A stretch of 11,457 nucleotides of DNA, taken from NCBI GenBank assembly GCA_012514255.1, contig JAAZAP010000024.1, forward strand, positions 1 to 11,457, given 5' to 3'. The notes under the pieces are model-generated. The model worked only from the letters and a program-made list of their open reading frames with translations, had not been told where the DNA came from and ran no database searches. Positions 1 through 6,810 of the stretch are shown piece by piece (position 1 is the stretch's first letter; every line of letters begins with the position of its first letter). The stretch comes from Bacteroidales bacterium. GTDB lineage: Bacteria; Bacteroidota; Bacteroidia; Bacteroidales; VadinHA17. The position numbers and the translations under genes were made by a program.

Positions 1-901
1 AACCGATGATGACAAGGGCCGAGGCGCCAAGGAACAGAAGAAGTGTATTCCTGACCTCAATATTGAAGCTTCGTTTATCATTGTTCTGCAGGCTCGTCTT
101 CAACCTGACAAGAAAAGGGTGTCCGACTGAAACCACGAAGATTGTGGCGGCAATGAAGAACTGCAGCACCATTGTAAACTTACCCAGTTCTACCTCATTG
201 TACTCAGCTTTGATCATAAACCGCGGGATAGATACAATCAGGGAATCCATGCAGGCCACCAGGGATATTGTCACCCCGTCAGTAAAAAGCTTCTTCGTCT
301 CTCCGGTGGACCCCCGGGGCGCTATTGACGGGACTTCCCTTTTGATGTTTCTCAGGTCGAATATGAAGATGGTCAATATGAGAACAACATTGGTGGCGAA
401 AAAACCGATTGAGGCAGACCGTAAGAACCTCAGGCCTGTGATGAGCAGCAGGATAAGTACAACACCCCTGAATGTAGAGTTGAAGAATACATAACGGAAA
501 TTATTGCCACTCTGGTGATAGCCCTGGATCAGGTTGTAATAGACCTCTACCGCTTTAAAAAGGGCAAAAGCATAAAATAATCCCGGCTGTTTTGTAATCA
601 TGCCGATCACCAGTATGACTATCATGAAGACGCATTCCGAAATAAGTATTGTCTTCTGGTAAACCGGGAACCGGCCCTTAATATCATACTCGATGGTTGC
701 CAGCATCTTCATCTGCAGCTGGAAGAGAAGGGCAATTGGAGAGATGATGGCCTGTGCCAGTGAGAACCTGCCCAGCTCCCCTGCCCCCAGGAAATGATTG
801 ATGATCACGGAGACAAGCCAGATGGCAAGGGTGTAGTTGACATTACTCCCCAGCGCGTAGAGCGTATTGTCAAGTTTTTTTATCCCTCCTTTGATGAGCA
901 T
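1..901 (-). CDS. wzx: Wzx-type polysaccharide flippase, N-terminal 300 residues (partial)
   Basis: This reading frame starts at the ATG at 901-899 and stays open to the left edge, so the C-terminus is outside the window. I translated it by hand: it begins MLIKGGIKKLDNTLYALGSN and has no stop in 300 codons. Hydrophobic stretches lie near residues 23-38, 46-64, 84-102, 147-158, 164-182, 243-262 and 286-300, separated by basic loops, as in polytopic membrane proteins. The pattern near 215-250, a membrane segment followed by SIPRFMI and then ELGKFTMVL, resembles the Wzx/MATE-like polysaccharide transporter family, which flips undecaprenyl-linked repeat units across the inner membrane. Family members usually have about 400-500 residues, so a third or more is missing here. 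It follows the LicD gene by 98 bp on the same strand and is probably in the same operon. The transporter call is firm; assignment to Wzx rather than another MOP-superfamily exporter rests mainly on context. Confidence 0.85.
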   Translation of the reverse strand, partial: MLIKGGIKKLDNTLYALGSNVNYTLAIWLVSVIINHFLGAGELGRFSLAQAIISPIALLFQLQMKMLATIEYDIKGRFPVYQKTILISECVFMIVILVIGMITKQPGLFYAFALFKAVEVYYNLIQGYHQSGNNFRYVFFNSTFRGVVLILLLITGLRFLRSASIGFFATNVVLILTIFIFDLRNIKREVPSIAPRGSTGETKKLFTDGVTISLVACMDSLIVSIPRFMIKAEYNEVELGKFTMVLQFFIAATIFVVSVGHPFLVRLKTSLQNNDKRSFNIEVRNTLLLFLGASALVIIG

Positions 902-952
902 TATCAAAATCTATCAGGTAAGAAATTATCTAATGATGCCCGTATTTTCTGA

Positions 953-973
953 CCCGGGTTTCCCTCTCCCGGG
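953..973. repeat. Small GC-rich stem-loop between licD and wzx
   Basis: CCCGGG occurs at 953-958 and again at 968-973, giving a 6-bp stem with a 9-base loop in the 98-bp gap between the LicD stop and the flippase start. There is no T-run after it on the minus strand, so it is not a convincing intrinsic terminator. It could be a processing site, a weak attenuator that reduces flippase expression, or chance. Confidence 0.35.
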
Positions 974-999
974 CTTCCGATAAAATCCCGCGTTAACCA

Positions 1000-1788
1000 T
1001 CAAAGCATTTCTTTCTTTATTGTATGAATTTCTCTCTTATCCCTGTCAGGCAGCTTCATATAGTCACCGTAAAGTCTCTTCAGGTAGGCATCAGTGTCTG
1101 CCGGGGCATTGAAATATCTGCCTTCAAATGAAATCCTCTGCAGAGGGAATATCTCTTTCAGATCCCTGAATGCGGTAAACCCGGTACCATAAGGGAGGAT
1201 CAGGGTCCTGATCCCGAACAGCCGGGCACAGAGCCGCAGGAATTGAAAGATTATATCATGTAGCACAAACCTGAGGGCAAACCTCAATGCAGGCAATATA
1301 CCCAGGGGGTCATTCTTCACCAATGAGAGCACCCAGATGAACTTCTGCAGGTTGACAGTCAGGCGGGCAAGAAAGGTGTTCCCGCGATCAAGATAGAAGA
1401 TATCAATATAGATCCCTCTATACCTGTAGTTTTTGCCTGCATTTCTGAGTTCGGTGACCCTTGATCCGGTATCTCTTAATTTAGCCAGGGGAAACACATA
1501 GTTCCAGTCTGTCAGGGGGGTCTGGAGCACATATCTCCCTGATTTTTCTTTCAGGAGTATCCTGATCAATTTCTTATAGTCGGTTCTGGTCATCTCAATA
1601 TCGAGGTCATCGTCCCATGGTATAAATCCCTGGTGTCTGACCGCCCCGAGCAGGGTGCCGGCTCCCATCCAGTATTTAATATTATTGCGCAGGCACACCT
1701 CATCAAGATATCCGAGCATCTCGAGCATCCTGAGCTGCATGCTACGCAGATCGGATCCCTCTGGATTATAAGCGCTAAGATCTTCCAT
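1000..1788 (-). CDS. licD: LicD-family phosphotransferase
   Basis: The 262-residue product carries the LicD signature: GAGTLLGAVRH at 42-52 followed by GFIPWDDDLDI at 54-64, in which the acidic cluster D59-D60-D61-D63 fits the metal-binding aspartates of this nucleotidyltransferase-fold family. RGIYIDIFYLD at 124-134 and a C-terminal YLKRLYGDYMKLPDRDKREIH segment (residues about 235-255) are also typical. LicD proteins transfer phosphocholine, or a related group, from a CDP-activated donor to a sugar of a surface glycan; related members act on ribitol phosphate or unknown donors. There is no signal peptide, so it should act in the cytosol or at the inner membrane face, with hydrophobic stretches in the middle (about 140-195) that may touch the membrane. 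It lies 41 bp after the dehydrogenase and two genes after a cytidylyltransferase that could supply the donor. Family call sure; donor unknown. Confidence 0.93.
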   Translation of the reverse strand: MEDLSAYNPEGSDLRSMQLRMLEMLGYLDEVCLRNNIKYWMGAGTLLGAVRHQGFIPWDDDLDIEMTRTDYKKLIRILLKEKSGRYVLQTPLTDWNYVFPLAKLRDTGSRVTELRNAGKNYRYRGIYIDIFYLDRGNTFLARLTVNLQKFIWVLSLVKNDPLGILPALRFALRFVLHDIIFQFLRLCARLFGIRTLILPYGTGFTAFRDLKEIFPLQRISFEGRYFNAPADTDAYLKRLYGDYMKLPDRDKREIHTIKKEML

Positions 1789-1829
1789 AACAGCTCAACG
1801 GTACTTTATACTCTGTATTTCTGAACAGG

Positions 1830-2768
1830 TCACAACCAGAACTTTTCGCTGCTTTTATTCAGGGAGACCTCCCTGTCAAAGGTGCCCTTTTTCAGGATCT
1901 TACCGGCAAAGTAGATGTCGTGCAGCGCTATACCAATATTATAAGAAAGTATCCTTTCTTCCTGCGTCTCTCTGCCGGCAACTTTTTTCTTTAACACATC
2001 GCCCAGCTCTGCAAATCTCCTGAACCGGTCAAAGTATTTAAAGCCCCTGACATGTTCAGTGTCATCTGCAAACACCTTGTCAAAAAAGAGGTCGCAGTTC
2101 TGAAAGCCCCTTGTGTGTACCGGCACAACCAGAACGCCTTCCCTGAAGGAGTCATCCGGGGCTATGACACCTTTTGCCGAGGTAATGCATGATATGATCA
2201 CATCTGCATTTCTGATCAGCTTTTCCGGGTCTCCGACAATCTCGAACCTGATATTCTTATAGTCTGAGAACCTTTGGGCAAATCGTTCAGCCTGGTCTTT
2301 ATACATGAGGAGGCGTACGGTAAAGAACTTTTCCGGTCTTGAGTGAAGCATGCAAAGCAGTGTTGCCCTGGCAGTATTGCCAAGGCCCATGATGCTGTAG
2401 ATGGAGGCCTCGCTGCGTTCCAGGGTTTTGACCGCAAGTGATGCCACCGCCCCGGTCCTCATTGCAGTGATCCAGTTGGCATCCATCAACGCAAGCAACT
2501 CGCCGGTATTCAGATCATAAAGCAGGAGCGTGCTGTCAAGTGACGGTATATTCAGCGGATAACGCGATACTATCTTAACGCCGAAGATCCCCAGCTCCGG
2601 GATGGAGCAGGGCATCGTGTTTATGAAGATATCGTTATCGAGCTTCAGGCTGTATTTAGGGGGAAGATAAGCTTTATCCTTCACCAGGAGCGCATCATAG
2701 ACCCACTCCATGCACTCGGCAGGGGAGACAGCCAGGCTTTCAATCTGTCGGAAGTCTATTATTTTCAT
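1830..2768 (-). CDS. Ornithine cyclodeaminase/mu-crystallin family NAD(P)-dependent enzyme
   Basis: The 312-residue product has the layout of the ornithine cyclodeaminase/mu-crystallin (OCD) family. GVKIVSRYP at 63-71 includes the conserved active-site lysine K65. The family hallmark MDANWITAMRTGAVAS lies at 95-110, and the Rossmann dinucleotide motif GLGNTA at 128-133. Members include ornithine cyclodeaminase, alanine dehydrogenase, ketimine reductases and SbnB-type amino-acid synthases, so the sequence supports an NAD(P)-linked reaction on an amino acid or cyclic imine but not a named substrate. Length is normal for the family (about 310-350). It lies between the cytidylyltransferase/PLP fusion (90 bp upstream) and LicD (41 bp downstream), which suggests that it makes or modifies the amino compound attached to the glycan. 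Family call is firm; the role is inference. Confidence 0.88.
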   Translation of the reverse strand: MKIIDFRQIESLAVSPAECMEWVYDALLVKDKAYLPPKYSLKLDNDIFINTMPCSIPELGIFGVKIVSRYPLNIPSLDSTLLLYDLNTGELLALMDANWITAMRTGAVASLAVKTLERSEASIYSIMGLGNTARATLLCMLHSRPEKFFTVRLLMYKDQAERFAQRFSDYKNIRFEIVGDPEKLIRNADVIISCITSAKGVIAPDDSFREGVLVVPVHTRGFQNCDLFFDKVFADDTEHVRGFKYFDRFRRFAELGDVLKKKVAGRETQEERILSYNIGIALHDIYFAGKILKKGTFDREVSLNKSSEKFWL

Positions 2769-2858
2769 TAGTTCTTAAAGTTGTTATTTCATTGGCCGAC
2801 CGGAATTTACATGAACCGGATAATCATTTCCTTTAATCAGTTGCTGCTCATGCAGGTT
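2769..2858 (-). other. 90-bp gap before the dehydrogenase gene
   Basis: This is the largest gap inside the left-hand gene series apart from the one before the flippase. I see no TAnnTTTG promoter box and no terminator. The two CCGG-containing arms near 2800-2820 form at best a short stem. Co-transcription with the upstream fusion gene is the simpler reading. Confidence 0.3.
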
Positions 2859-4673
2859 TCATCTTTGTAATTCCTGAAGAGCGGTGCAGAGTCTGTCATT
2901 CATCTCCTCATCGCGAACTGCTATGCGAACATAACTCTTACCGTTAAATCCCTTTTTGGTGCTGCAGTCCTTGATCAGGATATCTTTTTCTTCAAGCAAT
3001 TGCCTCGTCAGCGAGACAGAGTCAAATGGAGGCCGGACCTCACACAGGAAGTAATTCGCCTGGGAGGGGATCACTCTCAGAAAGGGTATTTTCAACAGGT
3101 TGCCATAGAAACGGGAGCGTTCAGCAATAAAGGTTTTACATGCTGCTGTGTAATCCGACTCATATTTCCCGAAGATCTGTAAATAAAACTCTGCTATCGA
3201 ATTAATATTCCAGATGGCAACATCTTTCTTAACAAAACTGATAATCTCTGTATTCCCTGATGCCAGGATCCCGAGTCTCAATCCGGGAACTCCGTATGAT
3301 TTTGAAATACTCCTGATTACAATGAGATTGGGATGGCCTGAAATAATCTCGTTGGTGAGTAGACTGTTACTCTCACCGTTGTCAGCAAAGTCAACGAAAG
3401 ATTCATCAACAATGAGTGTGATACCCTTCTTCCGCGTCCATTCAAGTAAGTGCATCAGTCCGTTAACCGGTATAAAATTCCCCGATGGATTATCGGGGTT
3501 TATCAGGAGCAGCGTCGATATCTCCTTATCATGGAAGAATCCGTACAGGTCGTCCGCGGTATAAGAATAATCGCTGTTCCCGGGGATGAACTCCACAAGC
3601 TCCTCCTTTGGTTTACGGTTTGAATACTCCTCGAATGAAGGATAGCAGACCCCCATTTTACCCCTGAGATGACCGACGATACTTTTTATCAGCTCTGCAG
3701 CGCCATTACCGATGCTTATATATTCCCGCCTGACGTTAAAATATCTTGCTGCCAGCAGGGAATTGACATGCATTCCGGAAGGATAATTATCCATCAGTCG
3801 CTCCAGGTTAGCTTTGATCTCAGCTTTCAGCTTTGGTGTCGGGAAGTACGGGTTTACGAGGTAACAGTAATCTGCCAGGTAAGGGTATCTCCAGTACCCG
3901 CCATACCTGTTCTGAATTCTTTTTGTCCTCTCCTCTCCATCAGCAAAGACCGTCTCGGCATTATCGAGATCCAGGATATCATCTATCTCGTACCAATGCT
4001 CACGACCAAGTCTGAGGGCCTTGATCTCAGGCTTATCCAGCAGAATGATCACCCTGAGGACCTGCTCGTAGTACTCGCTGTGGCCAAGAGCCTTGCAATA
4101 CGCCTCCAGGAAAGGTATGTAGTGGGTTGTGGAAAACTCTTTGCTGAACCTGTAAATATTAACTGTCTTATAGTACGAGGGGATCTCTTCGAACCTGAAT
4201 TGCTTCCGGTCTATGAACCTGACTATATTGTCATTCCCGTCAATGTTAACAACGGTGCCATCCATCCAGCTTTCGAACTTTGCGACCAGCGCGACACTGT
4301 GATGCCTGGCATTGATCACCTTGTCCAGTACCGAATCTTCGAAGATCAGATCTGACTCCAGCAGGATCGTGTCATCTTCTCTCAGCTTTTCCCTGGCAAG
4401 GAATAGGGAATAGATGTTATTGGTTTTATAGTAAACCTCATTGACCACAAATTCGATCGGTGTGGAAAGGTTCAGCCCGGAGACAAATTCCTTTAATTTT
4501 TCTCCTTCAAACCCGATCACGATTATTATTCTTTTAAGTCTTGATCTTTCGAGCTGATCGAGCATCCTTTCTATTAAAGTAATGCCGTTAACCCTGACCA
4601 TGCACTTGGTGTTCTCCCTGGTAAGCTCTCCAAGTCGCTTACCCATTCCGGCAGCTAAAATAATTGCCTGCAT
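2859..4673 (-). CDS. Fusion: LicC/PntC-like cytidylyltransferase + HisC/CobD-like PLP enzyme
   Basis: This 604-residue protein joins two enzymes. Residues 1-245 form a sugar-nucleotidyltransferase fold: AIILAAGMGKRLGEL at 3-17 binds the nucleotide, NNIYSLFLA at 85-93 and LESDLIFED at 105-113 (D108) match LicC-type phosphocholine cytidylyltransferases, and WYEIDDILDL at 227-236 is the second metal-binding region. Residues about 265-604 are a fold-type I, class I/II PLP enzyme: INPDNPSGNF at 391-400, IVDESFVDFAD at 421-431 (D423 for the pyridine nitrogen), SISKSYGVPGLRLG at 455-468 (K458 should bind PLP), and YVRIAVRD at 581-588 (R583 for a substrate carboxylate). The SKSY..PGLRLG pattern resembles threonine-phosphate decarboxylase CobD as well as HisC. 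The start at 4673 lies 3 bp after the preceding stop, which suggests translational coupling. Inferred job: make an amino-alkyl phosphate (or phosphonate) and activate it with CTP for LicD. Transaminase and decarboxylase activities cannot be told apart here. Confidence 0.9.
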   Translation of the reverse strand: MQAIILAAGMGKRLGELTRENTKCMVRVNGITLIERMLDQLERSRLKRIIIVIGFEGEKLKEFVSGLNLSTPIEFVVNEVYYKTNNIYSLFLAREKLREDDTILLESDLIFEDSVLDKVINARHHSVALVAKFESWMDGTVVNIDGNDNIVRFIDRKQFRFEEIPSYYKTVNIYRFSKEFSTTHYIPFLEAYCKALGHSEYYEQVLRVIILLDKPEIKALRLGREHWYEIDDILDLDNAETVFADGEERTKRIQNRYGGYWRYPYLADYCYLVNPYFPTPKLKAEIKANLERLMDNYPSGMHVNSLLAARYFNVRREYISIGNGAAELIKSIVGHLRGKMGVCYPSFEEYSNRKPKEELVEFIPGNSDYSYTADDLYGFFHDKEISTLLLINPDNPSGNFIPVNGLMHLLEWTRKKGITLIVDESFVDFADNGESNSLLTNEIISGHPNLIVIRSISKSYGVPGLRLGILASGNTEIISFVKKDVAIWNINSIAEFYLQIFGKYESDYTAACKTFIAERSRFYGNLLKIPFLRVIPSQANYFLCEVRPPFDSVSLTRQLLEEKDILIKDCSTKKGFNGKSYVRIAVRDEEMNDRLCTALQELQR

Positions 4674-4676
4674 TTT

Positions 4677-5702
4677 TTACTTATATATGAAACTTCCTTT
4701 GTTTAGAATGCTGTTTTCCCATGCATTAAGCAAGACCGAGTAATTCTTCAGACTGGCACTCCTCATGTCACTATGAAACTCAAGTATCTGGAACCATCCT
4801 TCACCGCCGTATGGTAAGTCCTGGGTATTGAATAATATCTGGAGACAACCATTACCCTCCGTGTTCTCAGAGATCAGGGTGCCGAGGTAATCCGGGCTGG
4901 TTTTATGACCTGAAAAAACAAATCTGAAGATATCGTTTGGCCTGACCAGTTTCTGCCAGATCTCTTCACCGTCATTTACTTTTTCACTCATGGAAAAAGA
5001 AAAAGCATATGGTGAAACATTCTGTTCGTAATGAAATACCGAAAAGTCATACCTCTGCTCAGCCTTGAACATATATGCATGGGTAAGAAGTATCCCCATA
5101 ACACCGGTATTGGCTTTTGCCACGCTGTCAGCCCAGGTCAGTACCTTATCACGCGGACCAAACTCAAGTGAATAGATATGTACCGGCCTGTTAAAGAGTT
5201 CAACTTCGAAAACAGTGTTTTCAAATCTGTCCCTTTCAAAAGAGGCGACAAGTGAAGAGTCATTCCTGTAATTGAAATACCCGCTGAAAAGGGTCTCCCT
5301 CGTTGAGCAATCGCCATTCACTCCATAATCATGGTTACCTGTGCACATGATATACGGTATTCTGTAGTCAAATCTTGAGAATAATGATCTGGCCCGCTCC
5401 CATTCTCCCGGAGTATTATAGTTGGTAACGTCACCCACCTGGATGACTGCCTTTATCTTAAATCCGTAAGTGTCTAAAGCCAGGATGCAACTGATGATTT
5501 TTTCGAGATAAGGGGTATAGGCTTCCACACTTATATAATTCTGAATATCAGGCAGAATAATTATAAATTCTGAATTTTCATCAAGATGTTCAGCGAATGC
5601 TTCCCTTGAAACAATAGTCCCGGTATCTGCCGGCGGTTCTTTACTGCACGAAAGAAACAGCAGCAGAACAATGACCAGGCAGCCAGGCAAAGCCTTATTC
5701 AT
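4677..5702 (-). CDS. Metallophosphoesterase lipoprotein (calcineurin-like)
   Basis: I place the start at the ATG at 5702-5700, not at the in-frame ATG at 5747. The downstream start gives a clean lipoprotein signal, MNKALPGCLVIVLLLFLSC, with the lipid-anchored cysteine at C19, and leaves a 17-bp gap instead of an overlap with the wzz gene. The mature protein begins CSKEPP, a charged start sometimes seen in surface-exposed Bacteroidota lipoproteins. The 341-residue product carries the metallophosphatase motifs in order: PDIQNY (D52, with Q54 where many members have H), GDVTN (D91), GNHD (N123, H124), LLTHAY (H208) and GHKTS (H266), which together form a two-metal site. Such enzymes cleave phosphomono- or diesters; the substrate here is unknown. 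It ends 3 bp before the cytidylyltransferase/PLP fusion, so it is almost certainly in the same operon. It may trim the phosphoryl decoration or act on the lipid carrier. Confidence 0.88.
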   Translation of the reverse strand: MNKALPGCLVIVLLLFLSCSKEPPADTGTIVSREAFAEHLDENSEFIIILPDIQNYISVEAYTPYLEKIISCILALDTYGFKIKAVIQVGDVTNYNTPGEWERARSLFSRFDYRIPYIMCTGNHDYGVNGDCSTRETLFSGYFNYRNDSSLVASFERDRFENTVFEVELFNRPVHIYSLEFGPRDKVLTWADSVAKANTGVMGILLTHAYMFKAEQRYDFSVFHYEQNVSPYAFSFSMSEKVNDGEEIWQKLVRPNDIFRFVFSGHKTSPDYLGTLISENTEGNGCLQILFNTQDLPYGGEGWFQILEFHSDMRSASLKNYSVLLNAWENSILNKGSFIYK

Positions 5703-5719
5703 TTCGCAGGAACCCTTAT

Positions 5720-6787
5720 TTAATGACTGATGTAAATCCTGTCCCATTTTTTAAAGATGATCACCAGGGAGCCAAGGAAAAGTCCTATCAGAGATGAGAC
5801 CAGCAGGATGACAATCCGGGATGTATTTGATTTCCCGGCTGGGACTCGTGCTGGTTCGATGATTGTGACACTGGGGGTCTGCTCCTGTACCTTCAGCCTT
5901 GCTGTCTCTGTCTGCTGCGCCAGTGTGGAATAAACGTTAAAAGCCAGTGTCAGCTCATTATTGAGTCTCTCCTGTTCTATCCTGACAGATTCCAGCACTA
6001 TGTTCTTATTACGGTCAACATACTGCGCATACCGGTTCTGTGCCTCATAGTATCCCTGTTTTGCCCCGGCAAGCATCTCTGCGGCAAAGTCATAATCCTG
6101 CTTTGCCTTGGTAGTACGATAGTTGATGACAAACCTCTCAAGTTTTTTCACAAGAGAATCGGCTACTACAGTTGCAAGTACCGGATCCTGTAAAGTGACC
6201 CCGGCGGTTATCACACCTGTTTTTTTATCGACATTGATGATTGTCCTGCCCCTGAGTCGTGCGTAGATACGCTCCTCCCTTCTGGTCAGGTTATAAGGGT
6301 CAATGCTCGTGCCCTCACTTTTTTGTTTCCCTGAGCGAATCAGCTCGATCAGTTTAAACGGGGCGTTGATGACAGTCTCCCACCATGGAAATCTGAGCTC
6401 TTTATTGAGATAATGATACAGGTTTTTTCCGGCTCCGGATCCTTCGATATCTGCCGGGATATGCATCAGCCCGGTAATGAACGGGGTACTGCGAACGATA
6501 TCGGGATAGAGTGCATAGCTCAGCTCTTCAGTCCCTTCCATTCCAAGGTTTATTCCTGCAATAGATGCAATACCCGCCATGCTTCCCATGACGTCGGACC
6601 GTGGAACCTCCGGTGCCATCTTCACCGTGCAGGTATATTCCGCCGGTATGCTGAAGGCTATTATCACGCCTGCCACCATGACAATCAGCGTTGTCTTTAT
6701 GATAAACAGTCTTTTAGCCCATAACAGTCGCATCATTTCAGGAAGGTCCACCTCCCTGCTCTCACGTTCATCATTCTGATTGTCCAT
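5720..6787 (-). CDS. wzz: Wzz-type chain-length determinant without kinase domain
   Basis: The 355-residue product has the polysaccharide co-polymerase layout: a short charged N-terminus with a VDLPEMMRLLWAKR lead-in, a first membrane segment at about 27-46, a periplasmic region with a likely coiled coil at about 205-300, and the typical proline-containing approach to the second membrane segment (EPARVPAGKSNTSRIVILL, 311-329) that ends near 346. Only about nine residues follow, so there is no cytoplasmic kinase. These proteins form ring-like oligomers in the inner membrane and set polymer length with Wzy. The gene starts 23 bp after the Wza stop and is followed by the phosphoesterase lipoprotein after 17 bp, so it is mid-operon. 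A Wzc-type kinase, which normally has its own Wzz domain, is encoded further upstream, so the locus probably has two co-polymerases. Confidence 0.92.
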   Translation of the reverse strand: MDNQNDERESREVDLPEMMRLLWAKRLFIIKTTLIVMVAGVIIAFSIPAEYTCTVKMAPEVPRSDVMGSMAGIASIAGINLGMEGTEELSYALYPDIVRSTPFITGLMHIPADIEGSGAGKNLYHYLNKELRFPWWETVINAPFKLIELIRSGKQKSEGTSIDPYNLTRREERIYARLRGRTIINVDKKTGVITAGVTLQDPVLATVVADSLVKKLERFVINYRTTKAKQDYDFAAEMLAGAKQGYYEAQNRYAQYVDRNKNIVLESVRIEQERLNNELTLAFNVYSTLAQQTETARLKVQEQTPSVTIIEPARVPAGKSNTSRIVILLVSSLIGLFLGSLVIIFKKWDRIYISH

Positions 6788-6810
6788 TGCCAGGTAAAGT
6801 AAATAACAGA

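Noticed and set aside
6..494. Plus-strand open frame of 162 codons at the left edge
   Set aside because: It is antisense to the flippase frame, whose hydrophobic segment pattern and open length are far better support for a gene.
953..973. Intrinsic terminator between licD and the flippase gene
   Set aside because: The stem is only 6 bp with a 9-base loop and is not followed by a T-run on the transcribed strand.
3669..4355. Long plus-strand open frame (228 codons) opposite the fusion gene
   Set aside because: It lies wholly antisense to a gene with intact motifs in both domains, has no family resemblance, no signal peptide and no neighbours on its strand.
5703..5747. Upstream in-frame ATG for the phosphoesterase at 5747
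   Set aside because: It would add 15 residues before the lipoprotein signal and overlap the wzz gene by 28 bp. The ATG at 5702 gives a normal lipoprotein signal and gap.
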